NCBI RefSeq assembly: GCF_034702125.1
Contig: NC_085865.1
Span: 27,785,914 to 27,849,913, forward strand
DNA: 64,000 nucleotides
Direction of reading: 5' to 3'
Origin: Engraulis encrasicolus
Lineage: Eukaryota > Chordata > Actinopteri > Clupeiformes > Engraulidae
In this document: positions 36,406 to 45,969 of the stretch, in pieces
Numbering within the stretch: position 1 is the first letter of the stretch
Layout of the letters: each line of letters starts with the position of its first letter
Program-made: the position numbers and the translations under genes
The notes under the pieces: generated by a model
What the model was told of the DNA's origin: nothing
Database searches by the model: none
The model's input: only the letters and a program-made list of their open reading frames with translations

Positions 36406-36987
36406 GAAAATGAGACAATTTCTTTTATTTCACTGAAAATGGGTATCCCCTCCTCTACTTTTGCACAAACAAGGCCAGGACGATACTCTGTTCCGTAACT
36501 TGTAATCCAGGACACAACATCTATTAGACCGTTTATGTCAATATGGAGACTGTCTGCAATCAGGTCTCCATTTGTCAAGTCACCAACAGTAACACTTTTT
36601 GTTGGGCCACACGCAATACCTTTCAGTGGCTCTGATGACCAATGGTATGCAATTGTCATTTGATGTTTTTGAGCTAAAGATTTGGTTATATTTGGAAAAT
36701 TTTCACAGTGTCCTTAAAAAAACGATGTTTGGCTTCACATCCCATCCCCCAAAAGTGAATAAGAGGGCCAATTTTCCGAATAGCACTTGGGTAATGAATT
36801 AAAAAGTGCTGCTTTGGTATAAGGTTCTGATTAGGGTACAGCTCTTTAAACAGTTTATGGTGGTCAATAATTAAGTGCTTGAGGCAAACAGTCATGCCCT
36901 CTGTTATGACTGGTGAAAACACAAGATTGATAATTTGAAGTAACAGTAGCAAAAGTCTCCAGTGTGCATTACCTTCAGGCACAACAT
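36201..36987 (-). pseudogene. DDE-type DNA transposase, C-terminal part (CACTA-like family suspected)
   Basis: Minus-strand frame: VVPEGNAHWRLLLLLLQIIN, then VITEGMTVCLKHLIIDHHKLFKELYP, LIPKQHFLIHYP, GPLIHFWGMGCEAKHRFFK. A one-base shift near 36706 is followed by NFPNITKSLAQKHQMTIAYHW and a beta-rich tail to the stop. This pattern (PEGN.HW, IPK.HF..HYP, EAKH.FFK) is that of a large family of uncharacterised transposon proteins in fish. I attribute it tentatively to the CACTA/EnSpm-Plavaka group. It continues the ORF ending at 41472. Confidence 0.68.
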
Positions 36988-37574
36988 CTGCAAATATTTG
37001 TGGAGGAAATCTGGTATATAGAGTGACAGATTAGTTAGTGCTTGCACCTAGAGGATAATAAAAACGAACAGTATATTATATTACTTGCATTATATTTATA
37101 TTACTATTATTACTTTTATATACTTTTATTTCTATTATATTTGTATGTTTCAGTTCTTACTTTTAAATATCTTAACTCTCTTATGTTGAACAGAGACACA
37201 GAACCCAAAGTGTGTGTGTCTGCGCGCAGTAGTGGCTAGGACCTGATAAGAAGTCTGGGAAGACTGCCAAGTGCAGGTGGCGCACATCACTGTCTTAACA
37301 GGGATGCATGTCTGTGTGTGTGTGTGTGTGCGTGTGCCTTAACTTACATGCCTATACCTTACAATGAAGAGAAGTAAAAAACATATTAAGTATTACATTA
37401 AGTTGACGTTAAATTGTTTTTTTTATTGAAGCTCTATTTATATAAAAGATAAAGGTGGTTGTCCCTAGATGCGACCATATACTAATAGAGTCCCTCTCCA
37501 CATACAGTGTGACTGACTGAAAAAGTCCAAGCTAGGCCAGACCATCGTTGGGAAGTTTCCACTGTAAGAGACCA

Positions 37575-38244
37575 GGGGCCTCTTTTATCATGAGTTCGTA
37601 GAATGTCTTATAAATTGTGTCTTACGAATGAAATTTAGAATGTTCGCAAGTACAGAAAAATCGGGATTTATCAAACGTGCGTTGGCTGCTCCTACGCACA
37701 CGTCTGCATGATAAATCCCACACCTCCCAAGTCACTGTGCACGCGCACATTCGGGGTAATTTGCATCCCGAAACGCCTCCAAGTAACCAAATATGGTATT
37801 AAAATATATTCAAATGCCATGTTAATTCAAAAGCGCCACCCTGTTTGGACACACATGAACACACGCGGACACACGCACCAGTCGAAGCGCTGGCGGGAAG
37901 TGCGGAGACAAACATTTCCGCGGCAGAAGTGGAGGTGCTTTCGACAGGAGGAGGACAGTGTTTCAAAATAAGTAAAAGAAAGAGAAACACATGGACGAAA
38001 ACACTGTCAAATAGCACACTGTCATACTCCATTGTCATTCAAAGCAAACTGTACCTTGCACGGTCAATATTATTTGCAATTTCGTGTTTCTTCCACTCGC
38101 ACGCATGGTCTGAGGTGTGCGTAGATTTAGGCACATTTCTACGTTCAAGTACATGTTCATAAATCCCACACTTTTCTCAGGAATGATCGCACGCACGCTT
38201 TACGCACAGATCTGTGCCTAAGAACGCTTGATAAATGAGGCCCC
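37575..38244. mobile_element. Harbinger-like non-autonomous element, 670 bp
   Basis: The left end GGGGCCTCTTTTATCATGAG pairs with the right end CTTGATAAATGAGGCCCC. Subterminal words TTACGAATG, TACGCACA and GATAAATCCCACAC recur inward on both sides. GGGCCTC(A)TTTATCA termini are common in fish PIF/Harbinger elements as I know them. The 3-bp target duplication is ambiguous (CCA/AGG overlap). ORFs within are unsupported. Confidence 0.7.
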
Positions 38245-39390
38245 AGGTGCGCAACCTTGAAGACTAGGGAGTGAAGGCGCCTGGGTGTCCAAGACCCCCT
38301 AGACATCCATGAGGGTGACAGCTATAAAATATGACTTCAGCGGCTAGACTGCTTTTGATAGTGGCCTATGGACCTACAGTAACATAAAGTATCTTTGTGG
38401 CAGCTAGCAACAGGTGTTGTTTAACTGCAAACTGCCTTAATTGGGAGCATTAGGTGCATCCTCGTGCCCGCGTTAGGAGAAGGGGCTACGGTGGCTCCAA
38501 AAGAACAAAACGGGAGTTTCTTGTCCATATAGGCAGGAACACCGACAGAGGAGGCCCATGATTGGGTCCTCGTTACATAGTATTCATTGGATCAGAGCAG
38601 GCACGTGCACTCCAATACGGCAGGGGAGGCACGGCCTCACCAGCCCCAGATGATTATGATGAGATGCAGTAAATGTGAATAATAGTTACAATAACAGCTA
38701 TTGTTTTCGAGCATCTGCACCATAACTACCATTTAAGCAGTGTTTAAACTGTTTCACTCGTATTCAGTCATTTTTGTGGCCAAAATCGTAATATTTGCCC
38801 ATTTCATGTCAAATTCCTCCGAATACGCTGAATTTGGGGCAACTCTGAATTTGCCTCACCCCCGGATTGCGCAATCCCTCGTTAACAGGCTTGAGCGCAT
38901 GCGCCATTTTGCTCGTTCTGTGAATGCAACCTGGTAATATTGTATTAAACGTTTTTATACATTTAATAGAAGTATGTATGGTGTGCCCTCATTTCCTGAT
39001 AATTTTTTTTACTATTTTCTACGTGTGATTATCATTTCATTACTCTGAACGCCCACTGAAATATACAGTGGTGAGGCCAGCAGTAGCCTGGCCGCAGACT
39101 CCTTCTGGCGTTGAGTCTTGCTGAGCCTCGCGAAACAAATCCTCGCGGCTACTCATATTCATATTCAATGCCAAATTGCTTTGGACGTTTGGGGCGTCTC
39201 GAATATATGTGGCTTTGGATGAACAGCGCCGGCTAAAGTAACGTTAGCATGCGCAACGCCAAAAGTGAAGGAAAAGAGCGGCGCCTGGACCTGATGTACA
39301 AGTTAAAGGTAAGATCAGTGTTTCTTATGTGTGTGAAGCCTGTGTTTGTGAGACCCGTGGGGAGATAAAGAATCCGCCGTGATTCTGTCT

Positions 39391-39722
39391 GGTGTGGTGG
39401 TAGCTTTTGTGATCTGAACAGGATTCTCATGTGCCCTGTAACTGTTTGTAAAGTTGAGTACAGGGCGTTGAGGTAAATCAAATATACCCGTGTAGCCTAA
39501 CTACAAGACTCTGATCTAATTCCAAAGTGTAGGCATAACATAAATGACAGTCCCAAAATATTTGGTGACCATATCGAAGCTTGTGTAGTAATCTCTGTTT
39601 AAATGTTGACATTCGCTTCCTGCCACACCTTTGTCCCACATCGTTTGCCGTAGCCTCGTACAAGTAGATGTAGGCCTACATTTGCACGAGAATCCGGTGC
39701 TTATCACAAAAGCTACCACACC
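39391..39722. mobile_element. Small foldback element related to the 21.5-24.5 kb one
   Basis: The ends GGTGTGGTGGTAGCTTTTGT and ACAAAAGCTACCACACC are inverted and match the large foldback's ends. The left half shares AAATCAAATATACC, TAATTCCAAAGTGTAGGCAT and AACATAAATGACAGTC with the large element's right arm. The right half shares GTTGACATTCG, TGTCCCA and AGCCTCGTACAAG with its left arm. It lacks the ~150-bp tandem units. It is probably an internally deleted or ancestral short form. Confidence 0.8.
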
Positions 39723-39761
39723 AGTTTGTTCGCCGTGGTGCTCAGCGGTCTATATGACACC

Positions 39762-40125
39762 ATGTTTTGAATCCTGTGTGTGTGTGTGTGTGTGTCTTTC
39801 ATTGAGCATCCGCCCTGATGTGGTTTATGTGAGACCACTGTTTGAATCCTGTGTGTGTGAGAGCAGTGGGCTGTGAAGGAGCTACACTCTTCACTACTCT
39901 CCCCTCCTCCTCTCCTCTCCTTTCCTTTCCTTTCCTCTCCTCTCCTCTCCTCTCTTTTCCCATCTCCTCTCCTCTCCTCTCCTCTCTCCTCCTCTCCTCT
40001 CCTCTCCTCTCCTCTCCTCTCCTCTCCACTACTCTCCTCTCCTCTGCTCTCCAGCTCTCTCTGCCGTGATGCTTCTGTTTGTCCACATTGCTGCTGTGTG
40101 GTTTATGTGAGACCACTGTTTGAAT

Positions 40126-40173
<48 letters not shown>

Positions 40174-40175
40174 TG
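39762..40175. repeat. Three GT-tailed modules and a (CTCTC)n/(CCTCT)n tract
   Basis: A module of the form TTTATGTGAGACCACTGTTT then GAATCCTGTG, followed each time by (GT)n, occurs near 39752-39800 (degenerate), 39818-39860 and 40096-40160. Between the last two lies about 150 bp of CTCTCCTCTC-type pyrimidine repeat (39895-40045). Confidence 0.85.
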
Positions 40176-40599
40176 AGAGATCTAATAACATTTTCTCTAC
40201 GGAAATGCAGCATGTTTTATTTTGTAGGCCTACCTTATGTTAAGAAAGCTATGACATATGAAACTTATCAGTAGGCGTATTTGGTAAATTTACAAAAATG
40301 TACTTATACTGTAGCTGTAGTATTATATATTTGAAAATCTGATATTGGAAAAGTCAGTGCCTCACCAGCCATAAAGTTGACCGCACGTTACTGGATCAGA
40401 GGCCCTTTCAAATTACTTTGTCGCAGGCCCAGTAGCGTCCCTGCATGTAGGATCAAACATAAGTTACATATTGCAACTTCGTTAGGTCTGGACATAAGTT
40501 ATAGATAACGAAGTCTAGGTGACAGGGCTGATCCCATCTCCCAGTGTTAATGAGGAATATGATTTAAGCACCTATCAAAACTTCCCGTAAAGAGAACAC

Positions 40600-40768
40600 A
40601 AGAGGCGTATCTAGCCACCAAGCAAGACCAGCAGCTGCTTGGGACCCCCCAAGCACCTAGATAATGAATAAGAGCCCATACTGTACTACAGTAGTGGTGA
40701 GTTTGGGGCAAATGTTCATTCGTTTGCATTTTCGATTGGCGCCCCATCTGAACCTAGAAACGCCTCTG
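40600..40768. mobile_element. Small hAT-type MITE
   Basis: The left end AAGAGGCGTATCTAG pairs with the right end CTAGAAACGCCTCTG. Flanking 8-mers are GAGAACAC (40592-40599) and GAGAGCAC (40769-40776), matching at 7 of 8. CAGAGGCGT-like termini with 8-bp duplications fit hAT. No coding capacity. Confidence 0.75.
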
Positions 40769-40780
40769 GAGAGCACAGGA

Positions 40781-41366
40781 TGTCACTGTTCAAAACCAAT
40801 TAAAAACCCAAAATAGCCCTTAATTTATATTCTTTTTGGAAAACTCCCGTCGATAAATCCACGATTGTAAATTTCCCCGACATCTCATAACGTCATTTGA
40901 AATTTGATTGGCCGAGAGATGATCAAACCAGGTGGACAAGATGCCCCAGGCTTGGGAGCATAAAAGATGGCCAGTCCAGAGCTCGGAAGGACATTTGCCA
41001 ACGGGGTCCCCGAGACAACCTGACGCATCTCCTCAGTTGATCAACTTCGCGGTTTGCTGTCTGGCTTTTGCAGTAAGTAATTCTCGACTTTGGTTTTTGG
41101 GACTTAAGTCTTTGGAAAAAACTCAGTCTCTGGAGAAAACTTTGTCTCTGAAGAAGACTTTGTCTCTGGAGAAAACTTAGTCTTTGGGAAAAACTTAGTC
41201 TCTGAAGAAAACTTAGCCTCCGGAGAAAACTTTGGTTTTGCAAAAACTTATTGTCTTGCTGAAATGTTTCAAGTTTAAGATGTATTGCATTGGAAACTTG
41301 TACGTTGAACTTGCTTCTACAATGTCCCTAACCTGAGTCGAGTTAATAAAGTCTCCATCAACAAAC
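40781..41366 (+). repeat. 18-bp tandem repeats within a TATA/poly-A-signal-bearing segment
   Basis: About seven copies of an 18-bp unit of the form AGTCTCTGGAGAAAACTT lie at 41106-41235. Upstream is GCATAAAAGATGG (TATA-like, 40960-40972) and downstream AATAAAG (41345). This layout could be a solo LTR or a small retroposed transcript. I could not find TG...CA ends with a matching short target duplication, so I leave it unassigned. Confidence 0.5.
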
Positions 41367-41471
41367 TATGCCGGTGTATTTGCCTATTGATTGAATTGTC
41401 TTCTAACTTATTTCTATTTTACCCCATACTCACATGGCCTGGTGATTGACACATCGATTGGAAACCACAAC

Positions 41472-42669
41472 ATATTAAAGGAACATTCTGAATCAAACCA
41501 AATGTTTGAATGGCATTAAGACCAATGCCATTGCCAATCTGTTCTAGATTTAGCCTGCTGGGCCGATTTTTCCTTTCAAGATATCCATAGTTAAATGCAT
41601 ATACTCTTTCAGTTATATCATGTTTTGACAGGAGTTTTGTTTCTGCAATGTATCCAAATAGGAGTTTCATTTCAAACTGCCCCACTCCTTCCAAAATATC
41701 GTGCATGAGGTCGACTGCATAATTATCAACAACACTGAAGAACTGCAATTCATCCAGCAAACAGGTTCTCTTAACACCAAATGAAGATGCAATTGTGGGA
41801 TCTTGTACATCACTACAGTGTTTATCATGTAGGACGTGGTTGCACAATTTATTTGGGTAATCATCAGTAAAAATTGCCTGACACTCATTTTTATCAGCAA
41901 CACAAAAGCGGCAAAAATATCTGGCACTAAAAGACTCAACAAAACCAAGGACTGTATGCAGTCCCAAGTTATCGCCAGTGACTTGTGCGACTGTCCCATA
42001 TATCTGCTGATCAGAGAAAGGAAGATTGATTCCTGTAGACTCCAGGACTTTAATGTCACGTACAATAGGCTCAAGAATAGCATTCATGCCATACTTTTTA
42101 ATGTCCTGACTGTGGAATAGTGCCACAAGGTGAATATTTAAGAGCGCAGAATTGACCTTCGGAGTGAAGTTTCTGAGAATAAAGTAGATGCTACCAACTT
42201 TATGAATACCATGTTTAGAACCAAGCGCATTTGCTGTCGCAAATTTGTCAAAAAAAGAGCTGAATTTGGAGTGCATTTTCATGTTTGGAGAAGAGGGGAT
42301 GACTTTTATAATAGCTGCCATCACAAAAGTCCCGGTAGAGCCCATTTTTGTCAGCAGGCTGGGCAAAATGCCTGCATATGTCGTTGTTGGAAAAGATGAA
42401 CTTCAAAGTTTCCAGTATGGGAACATACACAAATTTGTCGGTTACTGGAACATGATTATAAGTTCCAGATGATCTATTTCGTCTTGAAACCGAACACCCA
42501 AAACACACAAACCGTACACCCAAAGCAATCTCAACGTGTTCCACCACAGCCAGTTTTTCAGTGTAATATTTCTTCCACTTGGTCTCGTGTTGAAATTCAC
42601 TACAGGATTTTTGAGGCCCTCAAAATAATCGTTCACTCTTTCTTTTAAGACATCATTGTCAGGAGGAAG
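41472..42669 (-). pseudogene. DDE-type DNA transposase, central part (CACTA-like family suspected)
   Basis: Continues in frame from the zinc-finger ORF after one in-frame TGA (42670-42672): LPPDNDVLKERVNDYFEGL. It then shifts near 42580 to WKKYYTEKLAVVEHVEIALG, SFVYVPI-type sequence (FVYVPILETLKFIF), LYRDFCDGSYYKSHPLFS and ALQIQLFF. A second shift in a run of seven Ts (42247-42253) leads to DKFATANALGSKHGIHKVGS, YGMNAILEPIVRDI, ARYFCRFCVADKNE and the acidic VDLMHDILEGVGQFEMKLLF. The D-x-MHD-x-LEG motif and CRFC finger are hallmarks of this uncharacterised transposase family. About 310 contiguous codons remain open, so decay is modest. Confidence 0.72.
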
Positions 42670-43131
42670 TCATTTTAAGATATCATCTCTGACATTTGCG
42701 TGAGAAGCGTCCACAAACTTTTCAATTTTTTCCACAAATGACTTCACTTTCGTTGTTGCGACATCAGCACTCAGTAAACCCCCAATAATTGATGCACACA
42801 TTTCTGTGGTGTTTGGTTTAATGTCTTTCTCATTTGATCTTTCAGAATGCCCTGCAGTGTAATGAGAAGACTCATGCTGATCAGGTACAGCCTGGGGTAG
42901 AGTACAAACAGATAAAGAGTGTGTAGGACTTTCATCCCCTGCACTTTCACTGTGTTTTTTTAACAGATGCTTTCTGAAACCTGAAAAGGTGCTGAACCTT
43001 TGACAACAACCATTTTGAGAACAAACCAACTGAACTCTTGTATTTGGATAGAAACAATGTGAAAACTTCAAGTGTCTAAGTAAGATACGAACTGTCTGAT
43101 ACTGGTTCTTGCAAATAAAACACAGAAACAT
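42670..43131 (-). pseudogene. C2H2 zinc-finger N-terminus of the same transposase
   Basis: 153 codons starting MFLCFICKNQYQ. Two finger-like units are visible: CFICKNQYQTVRILLRHLKFSH (C-x2-C-x12-H-x4-H) and CSQNGCCQRFSTFSGFRKHLLKKH (C-x4/5-C-x12-H-x4-H type). A Ser/Pro-rich linker and a helical segment (VEKIEKFVDASHANVRDDIL) run into a TGA. The downstream frame continues with conserved sequence, so the TGA is a disabling mutation rather than the natural end. The fingers probably bound transposon DNA. Confidence 0.7.
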
Positions 43132-43132
43132 A

Positions 43133-43462
43133 TCAATTTAGGATTTTGGCTCTCAGTTCTTTAACCCTGGGGCTTACATGACACAGTCCGATGTCAATGT
43201 TGTAAATTGTCGTCTGCACAAATTTATACATGTTGTGCAAGGCTTGGTCGTAGGAGATCCCAAAGACATAGTGAGCCTTGAAGAGCTCGTCAAATGCTGC
43301 AATTGAGGACTTAGCTTTGCATGGTATCAGGTTGCCGTCCACCACCACATAGTAGTCATGAATGGCATTTCTCGCTGTGCCCACGGCCAGGATGAAGGGC
43401 TGCCTCTGGTCCGTTGGCTTCGGCATGACTAAAATAATACAAAAGCAGTTTTGCAAGATCAT
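43133..43462 (-). CDS. Small upstream ORF of the minus-strand transposon, function unknown
   Basis: 109 codons, open. Conserved-looking part: YYVVVDGNLIPCKAKSSIAA, FDELFKAHYVFGISYDQALH, TTIYNID and PRVKELRAKILN. Its stop lies one base before the ATG of the zinc-finger ORF, which places both on one transcript or marks two exons of a gene family. I do not recognise a catalytic motif. I have seen similar sequence in fish transposon-linked proteins but cannot assign a role. Confidence 0.5.
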   Translation of the reverse strand: MILQNCFCIILVMPKPTDQRQPFILAVGTARNAIHDYYVVVDGNLIPCKAKSSIAAFDELFKAHYVFGISYDQALHNMYKFVQTTIYNIDIGLCHVSPRVKELRAKILN

Positions 43463-43614
43463 TAAGGGTGAGACTCATTAAAGCACCTGGGTGGGAGACA
43501 TGACGCCTTGTTTTTTCGTAACATTGGTTAAAAACCTACAAAACTGTTATTTTTCCTTTAAAAAACAAATGTTAATGAAAGAAGATGTGATACATTATGT
43601 TTCATATTAGTCTT

Positions 43615-43756
43615 ACAAGAATGCCAAATGAGTTTTCCACTACTCTCTGCTTTGAAAAGCCTGTGATTGAAGACTTGCTGATCTTCCAACAGACCATGGT
43701 GAGGATAGGGCCTCAATGTGTATTCCGTCAAAGGGAATGCACCATCTGCCACAATT
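43615..43756 (-). pseudogene. PIF/Harbinger nuclease fragment
   Basis: Minus strand: VADGAFPLTEYTLRPYPHH, then VFNHRLFKAE; after a one-base shift, VVENSFGILVRL. This is the DDE_4 core of Harbinger transposases (ADxAFPL...RPYP...FNxRLxxAR.VVENxFGIL). Only about 45 residues remain. It is not adjacent in a proper orientation to the Myb/SANT gene at 45970, so it probably belongs to another Harbinger copy. Confidence 0.75.
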
Positions 43757-43762
43757 CAATAT

Positions 43763-44631
43763 GGTGACAGCTGATCATTACCTGAAAACGGAGCAGGGTC
43801 CAGAAACGTTGTTGGAGCGTTTTTTCCAGAGATTGCCAAGTTGCACCCAGAAAACCCTCCCGTCAGACACTCTTCCTTGGGGTCGTACATATACATGGGT
43901 TCCGGCTGTTGGTAAACAGTTGAATGCGTATGCAGCTGGGATTCAAAAATGCTAGGTGTTAATCATTAGAAGTCCCATTGGAGCCCTGCACAGTGTATAA
44001 CTAGGACCTGTTGTCTTGTCGGCTCGCGGTTTTATCCACTTACTCGCCCGCTGTACTGTCGGTGACGCCGTATGGGAGAACATACTATCATGTCGCTCGG
44101 AATTCTTTGACATGTGCTCTAAAAGACGCTATATTGTGTTGCAAAGCATTAGCCACTGATGACAAGGCGGTGTTTCGCGATCGGAGACAGCCTCTGATTG
44201 TTTGAAAGCTGCCGTCAGGTGTGATTGGAGTGAAACAACTTCATTTATAAAGCAAATTAATCAATTAATTCTGATGTACTCGCGTTATCACCAGCCGTGT
44301 TTTGGAATTTTAGCTGTAGACTCCCAGACAATTACATCATTTTTTGTCATTTTTTGAACAGCCACCGAATATTTTGTCTTCAACACATGGCTGGGCTTGT
44401 CCAAAAGCCCAAAAACCCAGCTGTCAAATAACAATAAAGATAAATAAATGACATTTTTGGCAGGAAGGTAGGATGAATGGCCCAGAAAACAATAAGCCAA
44501 AATGGACGATGAGTAAAAAGGCAATTTTATGTTAATGTTAACTCGTGCAAGTAACCCAACAATTTTACAGCACTTTTTTACACAAATGACACCCATAGCT
44601 ATGAATATCTTATGGTATTTTTCTTTGAGCA
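43763..44631. other. Unassigned spacer
   Basis: No domain recognised in the ORFs here (43716-43955, 44011-44205 plus; 44288-44713 minus). Confidence 0.35.
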
Positions 44632-44639
44632 CTTGGTAG

Positions 44640-44837
44640 CAGTATTGCCAGATTGGGCTGTTTCCCGCCCAATTGGGCTGCTTAGGATGGCTGTGTGCGG
44701 GTAAAAATGGCATTTAGCAGAAAAACCTGCCCAATTTTTACCATAGAAATCAATAGAATTGGGCGGGATTTTGTGCTTCTAGGCGGGTTTTCAGCATTTT
44801 TTGGGCTGGAAATCATCAGCCTCATCTGGCAACCCTG
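44640..44837. mobile_element. hAT-type MITE, 198 bp, perfect target duplication
   Basis: The left end CAGTATTGCCAGAT pairs with the right end ATCTGGCAACCCTG. A perfect 8-bp duplication CTTGGTAG flanks it (44632-44639, 44838-44845). The interior has repeated TTGGGC and GGCGGG words. Non-coding. Confidence 0.9.
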
Positions 44838-44845
44838 CTTGGTAG

Positions 44846-45130
44846 ATTGCCGGGCATGTTTCTGGAACAAATTTGAGATTTGTGGACATAGCCATCCTGA
44901 AACTGATAGTCGTAATATTCACAATCTTCATCACCACGCACAAAGACGTTGAATTCTTTGAAGGCTTTCACAAAAATTGCTGCATTATCTGTTACTGTAG
45001 CAACAACTTGTTCATGGCACAAACCATACAGTGGACGGGTTTCCTCAAGAATCTCTGCAATTCCGATTTATGCATCAGGGCTTGGAAAATGGTGGCAAGC
45101 TAATGCTGTTGACCTACGAGCCAGGGTATT
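44846..45130 (-). pseudogene. hAT transposase fragment (DUF659-type)
   Basis: Minus strand: a stop-containing stretch (PSPDA then TAA, IGIAEILEETRPLYGL) leads to VVATVTDNAAIFVKAFKEFN then an acidic VRGDEDCEYYDY. The motif TVTDNAxxFVKAF is the RNase H-like/DUF659 core with a catalytic-type Asp in many BED-finger hAT transposases. Only about 70 residues remain. The MITE lies at its downstream end. Confidence 0.7.
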
Positions 45131-45493
45131 TGCATCTATCAAAAAAGAGAGAAAAAATACAATAGTTAACTTCGGTGCATTGATATCTTCAAGACACTAA
45201 ACAATTCCCCATGCACAACAAAAGGAGTACCCCATGCCATGTCATGTATGACAAGGTGGAGCTGGAAAGGTGGTGGGTTGCGAGGAAGTGAGCAACAAAG
45301 AGTTGGGAACAAAACTAATTTTTATTTTATTTTAGTGTTTTTTTTTATTTTATTTTAAAACCACCAAATTTGAAACTGACAAATGAGGAGGAGATTTGAT
45401 TAGCTGATCTAGAACACCTGACACAATTTACAAGCAGCAAGCTCTTGACCAAGGAGAGTAGACAGTGGAGGTGCTTAACTCAAATCTTTGCGG

Positions 45494-45660
45494 CGTCCTG
45501 GGCCTCGTTTCCCGATAACGATGGTTCTTAGCCTTACGTGTGTCGTTAACCAGTGATCCTACGAATGTTCTTAGATTTCCTACGACTGTTTCCCAAAGAC
45601 AATCGTACATGAACGTGCGCATCACCCTCTACGAACATTCGCAAGATTGCTCTTAAGGGT
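45494..45660 (+). mobile_element. Harbinger-like left terminus
   Basis: GGGCCTCGTTTCCCGATAAC starts a segment with TTCTTAG, CCTACGA and CGAACATTCG words typical of fish PIF/Harbinger ends. It lies 470 bp upstream of the Myb/SANT gene in the orientation expected for the 5' end of the same transposon. I found no matching right end before 48.7 kb. Confidence 0.5.
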
Positions 45661-45920
45661 CGCTGAATTTTACAAGTGCCTCACTGCCACAGCTGCGCAA
45701 ACACCCATCTATCCACAGAACAACATCGTATTTGCCAATTGTGTCATTCAGCAACAAAATACACAGTCCCATAGAGATATATGACAACCGGCATGGACTT
45801 CTCAATTTCGGCGCCCATGCCAAAAAAACGCCTAAATAAGAGCAACTAAACTATTTTCACAACAGTTACCACAGGTTGTAAGACAACTCAGGTGACCATG
45901 ATGCCACGCGTACTGACGGC

Positions 45921-45930
45921 CCTATAAAAA
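45921..45930 (+). promoter_or_regulatory. TATA box of the Harbinger Myb/SANT gene
   Basis: CCTATAAAAA lies about 45 bp upstream of the ATG at 45970, the right distance for a short 5' leader. The functional role is inferred from position only. Confidence 0.5.
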
Positions 45931-45969
45931 CCTCGGAAAACACGGAAGATGTTCATGTTATGTTTCATC

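Larger units (their letters stand above)
38598..40393. mobile_element. Complete hAT element, 1.8 kb, non-coding
   Basis: It begins CAGGCACGTGC and ends GCACGTTACTG, with a perfect 8-bp target duplication GATCAGAG (38590-38597 and 40394-40401). The words GCCTCACCAGCC (38632) and GCCTCACCAGCC (40361) occur near both ends. No transposase is present. It holds a small foldback element (39391-39722), three copies of a GT-tailed module, and a long (CTCTC)n tract. A short Lys/Arg-rich reading start at 39249 (MRNAKSEGKERR) ends at a GTAAGA and could be a relic first exon; that is speculative. Confidence 0.85.
36988..41471 (-). other. Segment interrupting the transposase: intron-like ends plus nested elements
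   Basis: On the minus strand the coding block ends ...CCTTTAATAT followed by GTTGTGG, and resumes after TATTTGCAG with ATGTTGTGCC. Splicing GT to AG there keeps the frame and joins NVPLI to YVVPEGN. The interval holds a Harbinger-like MITE, a complete hAT element and a hAT MITE, so it is either an expanded intron or accumulated insertions. ATGTTGTG occurs at both junctions, which leaves an insertion with target duplication as the alternative. Confidence 0.5.

Noticed and set aside
40781..41366. Solo LTR with TATA and poly-A signal
   Set aside because: I could not find TG...CA boundaries with a matching 4-6-bp duplication, so I kept only the 18-bp repeat annotation.
43615..45660. Pairing the Harbinger nuclease fragment with the Myb/SANT gene as one transposon
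   Set aside because: The fragment lies outside the Harbinger-like left terminus at 45494, so it is more likely a different copy.
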